From Apostichopus japonicus (lineage: Eukaryota; Echinodermata; Holothuroidea; Aspidochirotida; Stichopodidae), in the NCBI RefSeq assembly GCF_037975245.1, contig NC_092569.1, positions 9,247,001-9,311,000 on the forward strand: a stretch of 64,000 nucleotides of DNA, in the 5' to 3' direction. The position numbers were made by a program, and so were the translations under genes. Of the stretch, positions 11,679 to 22,480 are shown piece by piece. Within the stretch, counting starts at the first letter, position 1. The number at the start of each line of letters is the position of its first letter. Under the pieces are notes generated by a model that worked only from the letters and a program-made list of their open reading frames with translations, made no database searches and was not told the DNA's origin.

Positions 11679-12159
11679 AGAGCCTTATATACAGAAGCTC
11701 TGATAGTCTCCATACATTAGCCCCCCCCCCCCAATAATTTTTCCGTTCCGCCGCGCCTGTCACCCAGGACGGCGTTTCGTGGCATGGACCAGCATTTGCT
11801 TCTCAAGAGTTGGGAGCTATGTAAATGTATGAGCATGAGGATTTACAGTTTAACACAATTTTGCAGTTACAGGCTGGTTGTAAGAAATTTATAACCTATG
11901 AGAAATAAAATTTCTTGAGAAAGATGATCCCAACTTTGTTTTATAAATATTTTAGAAAATTACACCTGGGAAACATTTTTTTTAGAAGTAAATTAACATC
12001 ACCATTGTACACTTTTGTCGCACCAAATTGCATCTGAGGGCATTCAGCAATAGAAAATTTTCCAAAGGCGATGGGGCCCCCCTCCCCTTACACCCCTCCC
12101 CCATTTCACTCTAATGCCACTTTGGCCCCTCCCAAACAAAGGCCCTGGATCCGCCAGTG

Positions 12160-12807
12160 GTGTCAAATAACGACTTTTTGAAAGGTAATCTCTGCCAATG
12201 AACGATTAATTACCTCAAAACTAATTGTTCGCCAGTGCCGTATGTCACAGAAGGTAGTTGTTTCTCCTCACGATAAGTGGTGTTGAAATGTCAATTTGCT
12301 CTTTCTCCCTACCATTATACTAGGTGTAATTTAGAGAGGGAACAGAGCGAAAGCGATGTAACTGATATTTATGTCGACGGATGAGTCTTCATATGGGCTT
12401 GCAGACGCTGGAAAATGTGCAGTTCGTCATCGGTGCCAAACATGAACTAACGAATGTTTTGTTTTGTTTTAATTTAGTAACCGTCTGATTAATTTTCTTT
12501 CTGACATGGGAAGAACACAGTGATGTTGTCTGAAATTATGCCAAATCAAGCATTGCGTTAGATAATGTTATGTCTTTGTTTTGAGCGCATGTATACTTTA
12601 CTGAATTGTGGTATGAATACTAAGGAACAGCGAATCCTGTCGTCTGTAGTGCACTGTGTATAATGCTGGCTGTATACGTGCGTACCATGTGCAGTTCGCT
12701 TGTATGAAAGAAACTAACAACTTTTGAACTGGAAATTGTGAAATACATACCCACATCTTTAGATGAACAGCAGTACTCTGTCCTTAAATCCAAAGTAACA
12801 CCTAAAC
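12160..12807. repeat. Duplicated segment, copy A part 3
   Basis: It matches 62330-62780 (AATCTCTGCCAATGAACGAT, TGCCAAATCAAGCATT, TTGTGGTATGAAT and CCCACATCTTTA shared). It has an extra stretch of roughly 150 bp (about 12230-12390) absent from the other copy. No coding frame is conserved. Confidence 0.75.
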
Positions 12808-13634
12808 CCGTGGTTTTCAACCTTGGGCTCGCGGGCCCATTTGGGCCCGCGAAGCCGATTTTGTGGGCTCGCGAGCATTACCCCAGTAATGATTAAAAAT
12901 TGTGGCATTTTTGGGGGCTGGTGGCGAAGGCACATGATGATGTTTCTTAGGAAGCCTCTTCGATGAAACCTTGTACAACGGGTAAAATTTACACAACCCT
13001 AACCCTATAAGACTAGTATAAGAGAATTCGGTGACTCCCACCAACCACTGCACACTACGTATTACGTATTTACCAAGGTTATGATGTGTGGAAGCCTTGC
13101 TCAATCGAACCCAGCTCTTCCCACACTACAGTCCTACAGTCCGACACTTCTATCAGTTCTCCCGTTCTATTGTCAATACACAAAGTATTATTACGTTCTC
13201 TTTATTTCTTAATTTGTTTTCAATAAATAGAAATTACCTCACCGATTCGAAATATATCTCCTTTAATACTACTGGGCCTCATATGCACACGTCAAACGGT
13301 TTTGCTGCTTTTTTATTGCATTGTTCATCTCCATTTTTCTGCATTATTCTGATAGTGATAACGGTCACACATTTCTTATGAAACCAGTGTACCATTGAGG
13401 GTTACAAGAAATCTTTGAGATAGGCTCTATTTGGGCAGTACCTGTCATCTGATCACGGAGGAACATACATAGCTCTGATTGAGTCCCCGGGTCACTTGTG
13501 TCAAGAATACACTAATAAACGCTGTGAAATTGATTTTATGAAGTTGATAACTTTGCAGGGTAGGGTATGGGCTCGCGAGGACGGCTCGGAAGACGAATTG
13601 GGCTCGTGATCGAAAAAAAGGTTGAAAACCAAGG
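12808..13634. mobile_element. hAT-like element, 827 bp, exact 8-bp TSD
   Basis: Terminal inverted repeats CCGTGGTTTTCAACCTT (left) and AAGGTTGAAAACCAAGG (right) match at 16 of 17 positions. Exact target duplications ACCTAAAC lie at 12800-12807 and 13635-13642. GGGCTCGCGGGCCC-rich blocks sit next to both ends. It differs in family from the CAGTGGCG elements and has no transposase. Confidence 0.9.
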
Positions 13635-13642
13635 ACCTAAAC

Positions 13643-15115
13643 AGTGCTTGAGTACTTGTTTAATCCTACTCTTACGGTGCCTTTTCTGTGCTCATACGTA
13701 ATTGTTTTATTTCAACATTAAGTGTATGCGGACGCACTGCAAGAAATCATAAACTACGTGTGCAGACGCGCGCTTACTGGCTTTACGTGTTTGTGTATGA
13801 GAAGTTTAGAAGTCATTAATCTTGCCTTAAATACAAATCTTTGGCTTCACTATTAAGCGTCTACGAACACATTGTAAGTGACCATATTGTCCAAAACGGG
13901 CTTGAATTTGTTATGCCTTGAATGTGTTCGAGGTTATTCTCAAGGCACTATTACCACAGGTATCATTTTCATATTTTTACTGATGGTAACCTGTGTGAAA
14001 ATATGCATCATTGACTTGGGGGTACAGAACTTTTGCCTAGGCTAAGTATGTACTTTTGTTATGCAAGACAATGTCAAGCGGTCTAACTTTTTAACTAAAG
14101 TCAAGTTTGGGCTATGATCGAAAATATGTTGTTTTGGAATACTGTGGTTTTCAACGAGAAACGGTAATATAAAAATCTCCTTTTGCCAAAAATTATTCCC
14201 AAACATGTCTGTTCCACTGTCCATGGAACACAGAGAACTATAAGTCCAAATTTCCAGCACTTTGCGAGATACGACTCGCTCCCAAACAAATAAGCACTTG
14301 CGAACTGTAAAATGTGAGCGCGTGGGCATTTTAGAGGTCCAATATATTTTAGCTGAGATGGAGAGCCTATAAAGTCTCAAATTGGCTGATTGGGGTTTTC
14401 GTGTCCATATAAGATTTATAGCATCAAAAAGAATGTACTTCCGAAGATATGGACTAGACTGAAGAGCCTTGAGTTATCTCTCTGTCCAACTAGCAGTATA
14501 TTGGTACCCGTTGTAATAACACTGGGAGGCAAGATGCGACGAAATAAGAGGTGGCCAGCTACCTCGCTATGCCGTTAGCCATGGAACGGTGTCTCTGTTA
14601 CAGACATCTCCCAGAAGCTCTATTTAGTGTATAGAACTAACTTTAGCCCAGCTGTTATTGTTTTAAAGGTGTCATATTTAAGTCATGTGTTATATTGTTG
14701 GGTGTGTAGGCATCATAAAATATTTTGAATGGTCGCAAGTCAAATATGGGCCCAGAGTGATAGTATCCAATTTAAGCAATTTTTTAAGTTGACTTTTAAC
14801 CCCGTAACACCAATCCTATGAGACAACATTTTACTTATTGTCTATTCTTCATTTGCCAAATTTATGGTATGGTTTCTCCCCTGCCTTTGGATGTATAGGT
14901 CTTTAATTATTGCGTAAATTAGTCGACGTTTATGTACTGAAAATTTACCCGCTGCTACACCCCCATATCCCACGTTCCAAAAGACATTTCTGCTTGAATT
15001 ACGCTAATTTCAAGTATTGAATACTTGGTTTAATAAAGTACTGATAATATTGTCAGATTATTGTCAGACTATATATGTAAGGATTTCCAAAAACTTGTAT
15101 ACAGTAACTCAGAGT
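13643..15115. other. Non-coding stretch; start may continue duplicated copy A
   Basis: 13643-13760 shows weak similarity to about 62790-62860 (TATGC..ACGCACTGCAAGAAA against TATGCAAGCACATTGCAAGAA). The rest has no recognised gene or repeat. Confidence 0.4.
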
Positions 15116-15121
15116 ACATAC

Positions 15122-15228
<107 letters not shown>

Positions 15229-15552
15229 GTTGGTCAATATTCACAAAGAGTGCTCTATGCCAAGGCAGAGCTAGAATATCACATAATATACTTAACTAAA
15301 CTATCATCATACTGCTACTCGGAGTTTCACGTGTGCGGCTCGCGCACCGATCATCAGGCAACTGAACAATATAGGCTATCTCGGCTTCAGGCGTGTGTGT
15401 TTACGGTTGCCATGGCGACAGTGCGATAACAGCTCGGTTCTTTTGTTGATGCATATGTCATTCGATTGTATTATGGCCAGCTTCTCTTCCATGCATAGAT
15501 TGCATGATCCTGATTCGCGTTGGTGTGTGTCGGATTTCTTCAATATGTTCCA

Positions 15553-15740
15553 TCACCCGATTCTCCTTGTCGTCACGATAACTAACGTGGTTCTTGCTAA
15601 TGGTGATCCACGATAGTTATCGTGCTGTGTTATAACTTCATCACACATGTTATGAATTTCACGATAACTATCGTGGACCCTTACAAGCCATTCAAGGAGA
15701 CTTTGATGCTCGGATATTACAGAAAGCGACTGGGATGCTA
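15553..15740 (+). repeat. Hairpin-rich dispersed repeat (copy 1)
   Basis: A segment of about 188 bp, nearly identical in inverse orientation to 34150-34336. It carries three near-palindromic 16-mers: CACGATAACTAACGTG at 15574, CACGATAGTTATCGTG at 15609 and CACGATAACTATCGTG at 15660. The second and third are reverse complements of each other and can form a long stem. The other copy abuts a Penelope-like coding fragment, so this may be a terminal module of that element. Confidence 0.85.
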
Positions 15741-16797
15741 ATTCTAAAGACATTGGCAATTTCTATCGTCATGATTGTTGTTGCTAACATAAAGCTATAC
15801 ATTGTGTGGTGTAGTAAGCCTGTAACCAACATCAAACAAGTGAAATGCCTGGTTATACGCAGAATCGAATTAGATAATAAGTCAACCACGACTCTGCCAA
15901 CCCTTCCGACTTGGGTAATATTCATGTAGTAAGTACATTTATGTCATAGAGAAATTGATAGGCGTATGTTAGAGATAACTGATCAGTTCTACTACTACTT
16001 ACTAGCTTAACATAAGGCCTTATAGTACGTAGGTCTAGGCCTAACTACTCGTAGTCGTACAGTAGGCTATGCCTAATTGAAATTCGGCTACTTAGGGCCT
16101 AGTACTACTACTACTAATATTGGTACTAATGTTATTGTTCAGAGAGTCAGTGTAACTTGTTTTGTTAGGTTATATGCCAAGTTTTTAGTAGGGTTATTAT
16201 CACTGACCATACCACACAGTGCCTCTCTTTTTGGGCAAAGGCTAGGCCTACCTTAATTTGGTCCCTTGGTGATGACTAACTTAAGTAAAGTGGGAATCCT
16301 AAAAGTACAAGGCTACATTGAATTTGAAGATGCCAGAAGTGCACACTGGCATGCTTTTAAGTGTACATACAGATAGGTGTACAAGACAAGACTGCAAGTA
16401 CAGTTCGCTCAAGCATGTATTCTTTATTCAAATGAGAACCAAGAAGAAAATAAATAAAACATAGCCTGTCATGCTTATTTTACAGAAAACCCACAAGAAA
16501 TTAATAAAGAAATGTAAATTTTATGTCAAGTATTGGTTGTCCTCCACACTTGCTCTTTGTTATTCCTAGGTGCCGTTGTAGGTGATGTGTTTGGACATGT
16601 CATAATTGGGAAACATGACATATCTAGTCCTAGGTAATTAGTAATTATGAATGTAAGTCAAGGGTTTTTCATCATTCCTCTGATGTTAATTTACTTCATA
16701 TTTAATACATAGTTCTCACAATGCTTTGTCTAAGCAAATTTTGTACTGTTCATTACACAAAGAGCATGTTATCCAGGTTGGACATTCTTGTGTACAA
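15741..16797. other. Non-coding stretch rich in TAGGCCTA words
   Basis: Contains several GGCCTA/TAGGCC words (about 16025-16100 and 16240-16255) and a short TAC run near 16105. No exon is recognised. Confidence 0.45.
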
Positions 16798-16866
16798 GAC
16801 TTTGTCATGAGGTTGAACCCAAAGCATGGTTTTGGAGTGTGGGTTCGAATCCCACCAAAGTCCCCA
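16798..16866 (+). pseudogene. tRNA-like relic with encoded CCA
   Basis: GACTTTG (16798-16804) pairs perfectly with CAAAGTC (16856-16862) as a 7-bp acceptor stem. The T arm GTGGG-TTCGAAT-CCCAC is perfect and includes the B-box GGTTCGAATCC. The 3' end reads C then CCA. Only 34 nt lie between acceptor and T arm, too short for full D and anticodon arms, so this is a truncated or retroposed tRNA-like sequence rather than a working tRNA. The T arm resembles tRNA-Leu. The encoded CCA suggests origin from a mature tRNA. Confidence 0.6.
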
Positions 16867-17935
16867 GATGAATGTCCTTTCTAGTGTATCATGTAGCATT
16901 TTTGTAATGGAACATGCATGCTGGAATAATTGATGAAGACTTTACAGATATTAGTGAATTACAATATCTCCTCATAACTACACAGAGTTTAACTTTATAC
17001 AACATTAGATGATACTGGTCAATATTTGGACAACCAATGTACCAGTGAGGAAATAAGAAGACCCACTAGATATACACAACTGCTTTCTCATTTAACTTTA
17101 CCGAAGAGTTCTTTAAATCTACAACAGGTGCCGAAAAAATATGATTGAAAAGATGAAGGGTCTCGGGTAAGATAAGCACTTTAAGCTAACCAAGATTCAC
17201 CCGCTTACCATGGGTCAATAAATGAGTGTAACTCAGAAATTATCCAGTAGTTTTTATGATTGTTTAAATTGTATAAAATTTTCAATTCACTGCACTTTAC
17301 AATACAGTACAGTACGTCCAGTCCCATTTTTCAACGCATTGTAAAACTTCTTGTGTGCCAGACCATACAGTAGGTAGTAGGAATGATGCAATGTGTACTT
17401 GGTGTACACTATGGACATTAAATTGAACCAGAAGGCTTGGTGAGTCCTTGCCTGAAAGATGTCAGTCAGCCTGAATGAGTTTCATTTATTTTCTGTAGAC
17501 AGTTGGTAGAGAGTGTTGTACATTCTTTTCTGCAATTACCCATTGTCAAAGGTGAAACCACTTGATACAGATGAAGATAACACTACTTAGATCAAACATA
17601 AGGATGATCTTTTCTCAGTTATTTTAAAACAGTATGACACCAACATTTGCTATTGTTGCCATACTGTAGAGAATGATCTTATTGGATGACGTCTTTTTCA
17701 GATTGAAGGAAATACCATGGAAATATTATATGAATAGGTTTTAGAAGTTAAATTGCTGTAAGGTAGGTGGTCATTTGACATGTGTTGTCAACTCCACAAG
17801 TTTAGAATGTTGTAAAGATGCATTTCCTCTTAAAATAATGACATTTGACCCCAGCAAAAAATGAAAGCAGCCATAAACTCACTTTTGTTTCCTATCCACT
17901 TCAGTTGCAATCTTGAGTTATCATGTTTACAGGGT

Positions 17936-18050
17936 AAAAACCTGTCTGTATTCTGTGCGTGTTTTTGTCCCTTCTGTTACTGTTACTTGTCATTAGCCTT
18001 TGAAGAAGATCCTGCTACGATTGAAACGTCAGGCCAACTTAGTTTTACAC
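17936..18050 (+). mobile_element. Short retroelement insertion with degraded hammerhead-like core
   Basis: 115 bp flanked by exact 13-bp direct repeats ATGTTTACAGGGT (17923-17935 and 18051-18063). It holds the motif TTGAAGAAGATCC...GATTGAAACGTC at about 17999-18030. This motif recurs in Penelope-like and SINE termini and resembles an eroded hammerhead core (CTGATGA - stem - GAAAC). It has no coding capacity. Confidence 0.6.
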
Positions 18051-18063
18051 ATGTTTACAGGGT

Positions 18064-19495
18064 TTAAGGATTTGCCATTTGAGGGAGCTCAAATGACCAA
18101 TTACCTCTTCCCCAAATTGTACATGCTTGTTACTGTTTGTGAGAATCAGCTAGCTACTTGCTATATATGGCACTCATTCTGGAATTCCACTTTATAGCCT
18201 CAGCTGACCTTAAATGCCCTTTGACCACAGCTTAAATAAAAATATAAAACATTGATTCTACTCAAATCTGTAGAAAGTGAGTGGTCACTGTGAAAATCTA
18301 AACATCTCATAGTTAAGAATAAACCAATGTATATTTCCTGAATAAGCCTGTCTATAAGATTCTCAGTTTTTGGCATTTGATCACCTTGTATGACATTTGG
18401 CTGAGACGTCATGTTTGAAGTCCATCCAAGTTTACAATATTGAGTTATTTTGTTTAAAAACCTGAATACATACTTACCTACCAGCATACATACACACATA
18501 CACACATATACATACACAAACACCCATGCCATTATGACCGCAAAGTATTTACTGTATAAGCCATTCATGAGTTAGTCAATTAAGTTTACTTTCCAAAAGT
18601 GGGTTCTGATCTTTAAAGGTAAACTTATCCTAAATATTAGTAATGGAAGGTAAAGTGCAAGTAATTGTAAGATCTTATTATTGCATTTTGATGAGTGGTT
18701 GATCACTAGTTTCAGTACAACAACAAACTAGTCTTCCATTTTGAATGTGAACAACCACAATACAGTAGCTTCTGTATTAATGCTCATTGACCACTTTTAC
18801 TTGAAAGTGAAATAGTGTGTTGACATTGATCCATGCGACAAAAATACTGTATGTTTTTTTATTTTTTTATACCTGTATGTTGCTATAAGGGTAGAGTTGC
18901 TAGCTTGCCCAGTGATGCATAGGTTTTGAAACAGAAATCGGACTCAAATTAATAGAAAAACAAAACATTTTCATGCGATTGTGCATCGAAGGAACCACTT
19001 GTGTATGCCATACAATAACTTCACTTTTGGTGCACATGATAGCTTCAATTGATAGAATCCTCATTTCAAACGAAACAGAAATTTTCCCACAATCCTGGGA
19101 TATATACATGTACAGTAACATATTACTGGAATGGTCTAAATTTTTTGTGCATGTTTGTGAATCTGCATATTGCTTTGTTGATCTTGTTTAACCAAATAGT
19201 GTGTTGAGGGATAAATAATCTGTTGGCATGTGCTTAACCTGTACATTGCTATTTGTTCGATATTGGTGGAATTTAACACAGTTGTATTAAAGACAAAGCA
19301 TTTACAGTAACTGAAAACTTTGTGCACACCAAATTTCATTGTTAAACTACAAACTGCTTCTTTTCTTTTGAAAGTATGTAATTATTGTAGTAAATCTCTA
19401 CTGCAGTGATTCCTATGCATGGTTGTTGGTAAATGAGATGGTAACAAATACAGGTATAGTGAGTATTTATCAAAATTCCAAAGAAGACTTTTTTT
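18064..19495. other. Non-coding stretch with a CA-rich microsatellite
   Basis: A CATACACA-type run lies at about 18484-18530. No other gene or element is recognised. Confidence 0.45.
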
Positions 19496-19783
19496 ACACA
19501 TGTATGTGTTTTGGGTAAAAATACAAGTGTTAGCTGATTGCATGTTCCTTGTCATTCTCTCTCCAATTTCGAAATTGAAGACCCCCTACCCCCCTCCCCC
19601 CCTCCCCCCCCTTCCCTTAATGAAGGAAACTTCACATTCACCTAAGTTCTTCATGTTTTTCATCTTCAAAAGTTTTCCTGCAAATATGCCTCCGAAGAAG
19701 ACTTTTTTTTACCAGAAGAAGCATAAACAAATACCTATCTGTGACAAGGATACCAGTCATTTTCTCCGTGGTCAATAAGCCAC

Positions 19784-20002
19784 ATGTTTCAACTGAAATG
19801 TCTGTGTGACAGAGCAGTACCATCAAGCAGTCAAACTCCATCTATGGATCATCTGGCTGATGAGGTCAGCATAGAGAAACTTCCAGTACCAAGAAGAAGG
19901 AAGAGGTCAGTGCAAGGCAAAATATTAGACGAAACAGCATACATTGAATCCTCTGTACCCTCTTGCACCTGTTGCCAGTTTTGTTCCCAACCCTCCCCTT
20001 GA
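19784..20002 (+). CDS. Possible coding exon, unidentified
   Basis: A 72-codon frame contains SSSQTPSMDHLADEVSIEKL then PVPRRRKRSVQGKILDETAY, a sequence of protein-like composition with a basic cluster. A possible acceptor (gtgtgacag) precedes GCAGTACC at about 19817. A preceding frame, MPPKKTFFYQKKHKQIP at 19688-19778, might be related. It could be an exon or a degraded transposon ORF. No family is recognised. Confidence 0.2.
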   Translation: MFQLKCLCDRAVPSSSQTPSMDHLADEVSIEKLPVPRRRKRSVQGKILDETAYIESSVPSCTCCQFCSQPSP

Positions 20003-21821
20003 ACTTGTATTGGTCATCTACTTCGACTGCGACACTCGACCAGTGAAGTGCCCTGGATGAGCAGTGGAAAAGCTAGCACTGAATACAAAGTATCACAACT
20101 TGGTGCAGTATAAGGTATGCTACTCTATTTTCCTTACTTCAGACTCTGTACCTATATGTATATGGTTTGCATGGGTTATACATGCGTTTAATAGGAGCTG
20201 TGGGTAAGGAGCTATGATAGGATTGGTGGGATATGGATGTGTCATGATATCAAGTTATTATATGTATTTTTGTACTAGCTGCAATATTGCTAGGATATCA
20301 ATTCATGCTGTAAATATCAATATATTAAGTGATGCCCTAATTGCATGTGTGTCAATCAAGCACAGGTTCACAGGTTAATAAAGATGGTGATGCAGTATGT
20401 TTAGTCATCACCATCAGTAGATGTATACTATTTGCTGATGAATATCAGTTTTGATGTTTATTCCCTGTTAAAAGCAAAGGAAGCATATATGTGATGGTAA
20501 TGCTATATGTTTTTGTCTATGTGATGCATTGGCTTGTAAACATGATAGATCAAGAAGTACTTTGTTTATGAACTTCACATGTACATTGACAGTTTGAGTA
20601 TTAAAAAAACATCTTGTTTTCTATGGAGGTCTAAGGCCAGCAAAGGTCTGTAAAGTAAAGGCAAAATAGTTGACAGAGGTCAAGATCTGAAAACATAAAA
20701 GTTTGGATGCAATTTATACTTGAAGTTTGGACTAATATTTATTGCGCATGACAAATCTTCTTTTAGGAGGGGTTTATTTCTAACATGAAGTCCTTAAAGT
20801 AGTTTATGGCTCACAAAACTGATCACCAATCTGTTTGCATATGAGTTTAATTTGATTATATAAAGATAGTGTTTGTTCTACTGTTTAACTTTTAGAAGGA
20901 GCTGAAGGCTACCCACCATGAAGACTGGTAACTTTTTCATGAGGTCAATGGTTGTACAGTATTTGACCATAGAGGTACTGTAAATTGTAAAACACGTTTC
21001 TTTTTTCATATGATTGCGTTGCAAATTAATGTTGTGCAGGTGTGAACTTTGGATGTCACATGAAATCTTCTGCAATGTAGTGTTGATGTAACCATTTACC
21101 AACTCACCATATCACATTCAATCAGTATGAAAATGGTTCCTAAGAAAAGCCAAATTCCCTTTGATTTAATATCATTTACAAACTGTATTTATTACTGACT
21201 AATTGTTCTTTTTTTCCTATTTAGATGGACAAGCTATTGCACAGCAGTTAGGAAAACAAATTAAAAAATCTTCCCGATCAATAACAGGCTCTCATCAAAC
21301 CCTACAATCAAATTTTCAGTCATATAATTTGTATCATGTTTTGGATGATGCACATTCAGCGGATTATTATTGTATATGTTTGACAGTTGACTGACTGATC
21401 AGTTGTTTTCTGAGTCATTGCACCTTTAAATGTACATATATCTATTTGCTCTGGTTGTTACAGGGTAGACAGTCAAAAACAGTATTATTTGGTTCCTAAC
21501 AACAGCAGACAAAGTAGGACTGACATCACTAACCATTACAGTTTAAAACTAGATGGAAACATGTATCATACATATATCATCCACATATAGAGCAAACATA
21601 GATTGTAATCCTGCTGGTGTTTGCAAGCCTCTTTGCATTCTAAAAAATGAAACTATATTTATATCCATTTAGTCATTTATTTGTAGAAAAATGTGCACAA
21701 TTACAATGACTGCATCACAACTGCATCACTGACTGCATATAGTATTTGTACAATGAATGAATGCATTGTTAGTATTTTTTTATTGTTCAACAAGGGAACA
21801 CACTTACTTCATAATTTCCAG

Positions 21822-22010
21822 GACAAGAAAAACTTGAAGAGGAGGGCAGTTTGTGCCCTCAACATGCTAGAGAGAGCAAAAAAAGAGGAACAAATCACCA
21901 CAAAGGACGTGAAGTACACCATTCAGATTGGTGATGTTCAGGCCTCATTACTTCATAACCTCATATCAAACTTAGAGCTTCACGGTTACCGAATGAAGAA
22001 GGCCTGTTAG
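21822..22010 (+). CDS. Possible terminal exon of an unidentified gene
   Basis: The acceptor cataatttccag is followed by a 62-codon frame ending in TAG. It begins DKKNLKRRAVCALNMLERAK and ends NLELHGYRMKKAC, with balanced charged and hydrophobic residues and helical character. The composition is more protein-like than neighbouring frames. An upstream exon-like frame (DGQAIAQQLGKQIKKSSRS, from about 21225 after cctatttag) could belong to the same gene, but no good donor was found for it. Function is unknown. Confidence 0.35.
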   Translation, partial: DKKNLKRRAVCALNMLERAKKEEQITTKDVKYTIQIGDVQASLLHNLISNLELHGYRMKKAC

Positions 22011-22129
22011 TTCTTTACAGAGGAAAGAAGTCTTCTATTGATTCTTTATCACCTATATTAAAAAGTCAATTTGATATAGCAAGTAGAGGAAATATTGATA
22101 TTCCTGTGATATTCCTGTGAGTCAGTTAA

Positions 22130-22480
22130 TCTTAATGATGGTGGTGATGGTGTTGGAGGTGGTGGTGGTGGTTGTGGTGGTGGTGGTGGTGGAGGTGGTG
22201 ATGGTGGTGATGGTGATGATGGTGGAGATGGTGATGGTGATGATGGTGGAGGTGGTAATGGTGGCAGTGGTGAAGGTGGTGATGGTGAAGATGATGGTGG
22301 AGATGGTGATGATGGTGGAGGTGGTGATGGTGGTGGAGGTGGTGATGGTGATGATGGTGGAGGTGGTGATGGTGATGATGGTGGAGGTGGTGATGGTGGA
22401 GATGATGATGATGGTGGAGATGGTGATGGTGATGATGGTGGAGGTGGTGATGGTGGCGGTGGTGGTGATGGTGATCTATT
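22130..22480. repeat. GGT/GAT minisatellite
   Basis: Imperfect tandem array of GGTGGT, GATGGT and GGAGGT units. The long Pro/Ser-rich frame on the - strand and the Val/Met-rich frame on the + strand are translations of this repeat, not genes. Confidence 0.95.

Larger units (their letters stand above)
10230..11822. mobile_element. Second-level nested element (AGCTCCCAACT ends)
   Basis: The left end CAGAGCTCCCAACT and the right end AGTTGGGAGCTATG are inverted matches inside the 10060-12159 element. The left end continues GACCCGCAATTCGCGGGA, a pattern seen in hAT MITEs. A clean 8-bp duplication was not identified. Confidence 0.55.
10060..12159. mobile_element. Non-autonomous hAT-like element, 2100 bp, exact 8-bp TSD, containing nested insertions
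   Basis: Terminal inverted repeats are CACTGGCGGATCC at the left and GGATCCGCCAGTG at the right, a 13-bp perfect match. Exact target duplications GTGTCAAA lie at 10052-10059 and 12160-12167. Inside are a second inverted pair (CAGAGCTCCCAACT near 10230, AGTTGGGAGCTATG ending near 11822), a sequence homologous in inverse orientation to the interior of the 7702-9273 element, and a third-level insertion at 11032-11411. No transposase frame is visible. Confidence 0.88.

Noticed and set aside
11275-11763. 162-codon open frame on the - strand
   Set aside because: It runs through two copies of the non-coding hairpin module and a G tract. The repeated peptide words come from the duplicated DNA, not from a protein domain.
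16798-16866. Functional tRNA gene
   Set aside because: Acceptor and T stems are perfect, but only 34 nt remain for the D arm, anticodon arm and variable loop, which is too short.
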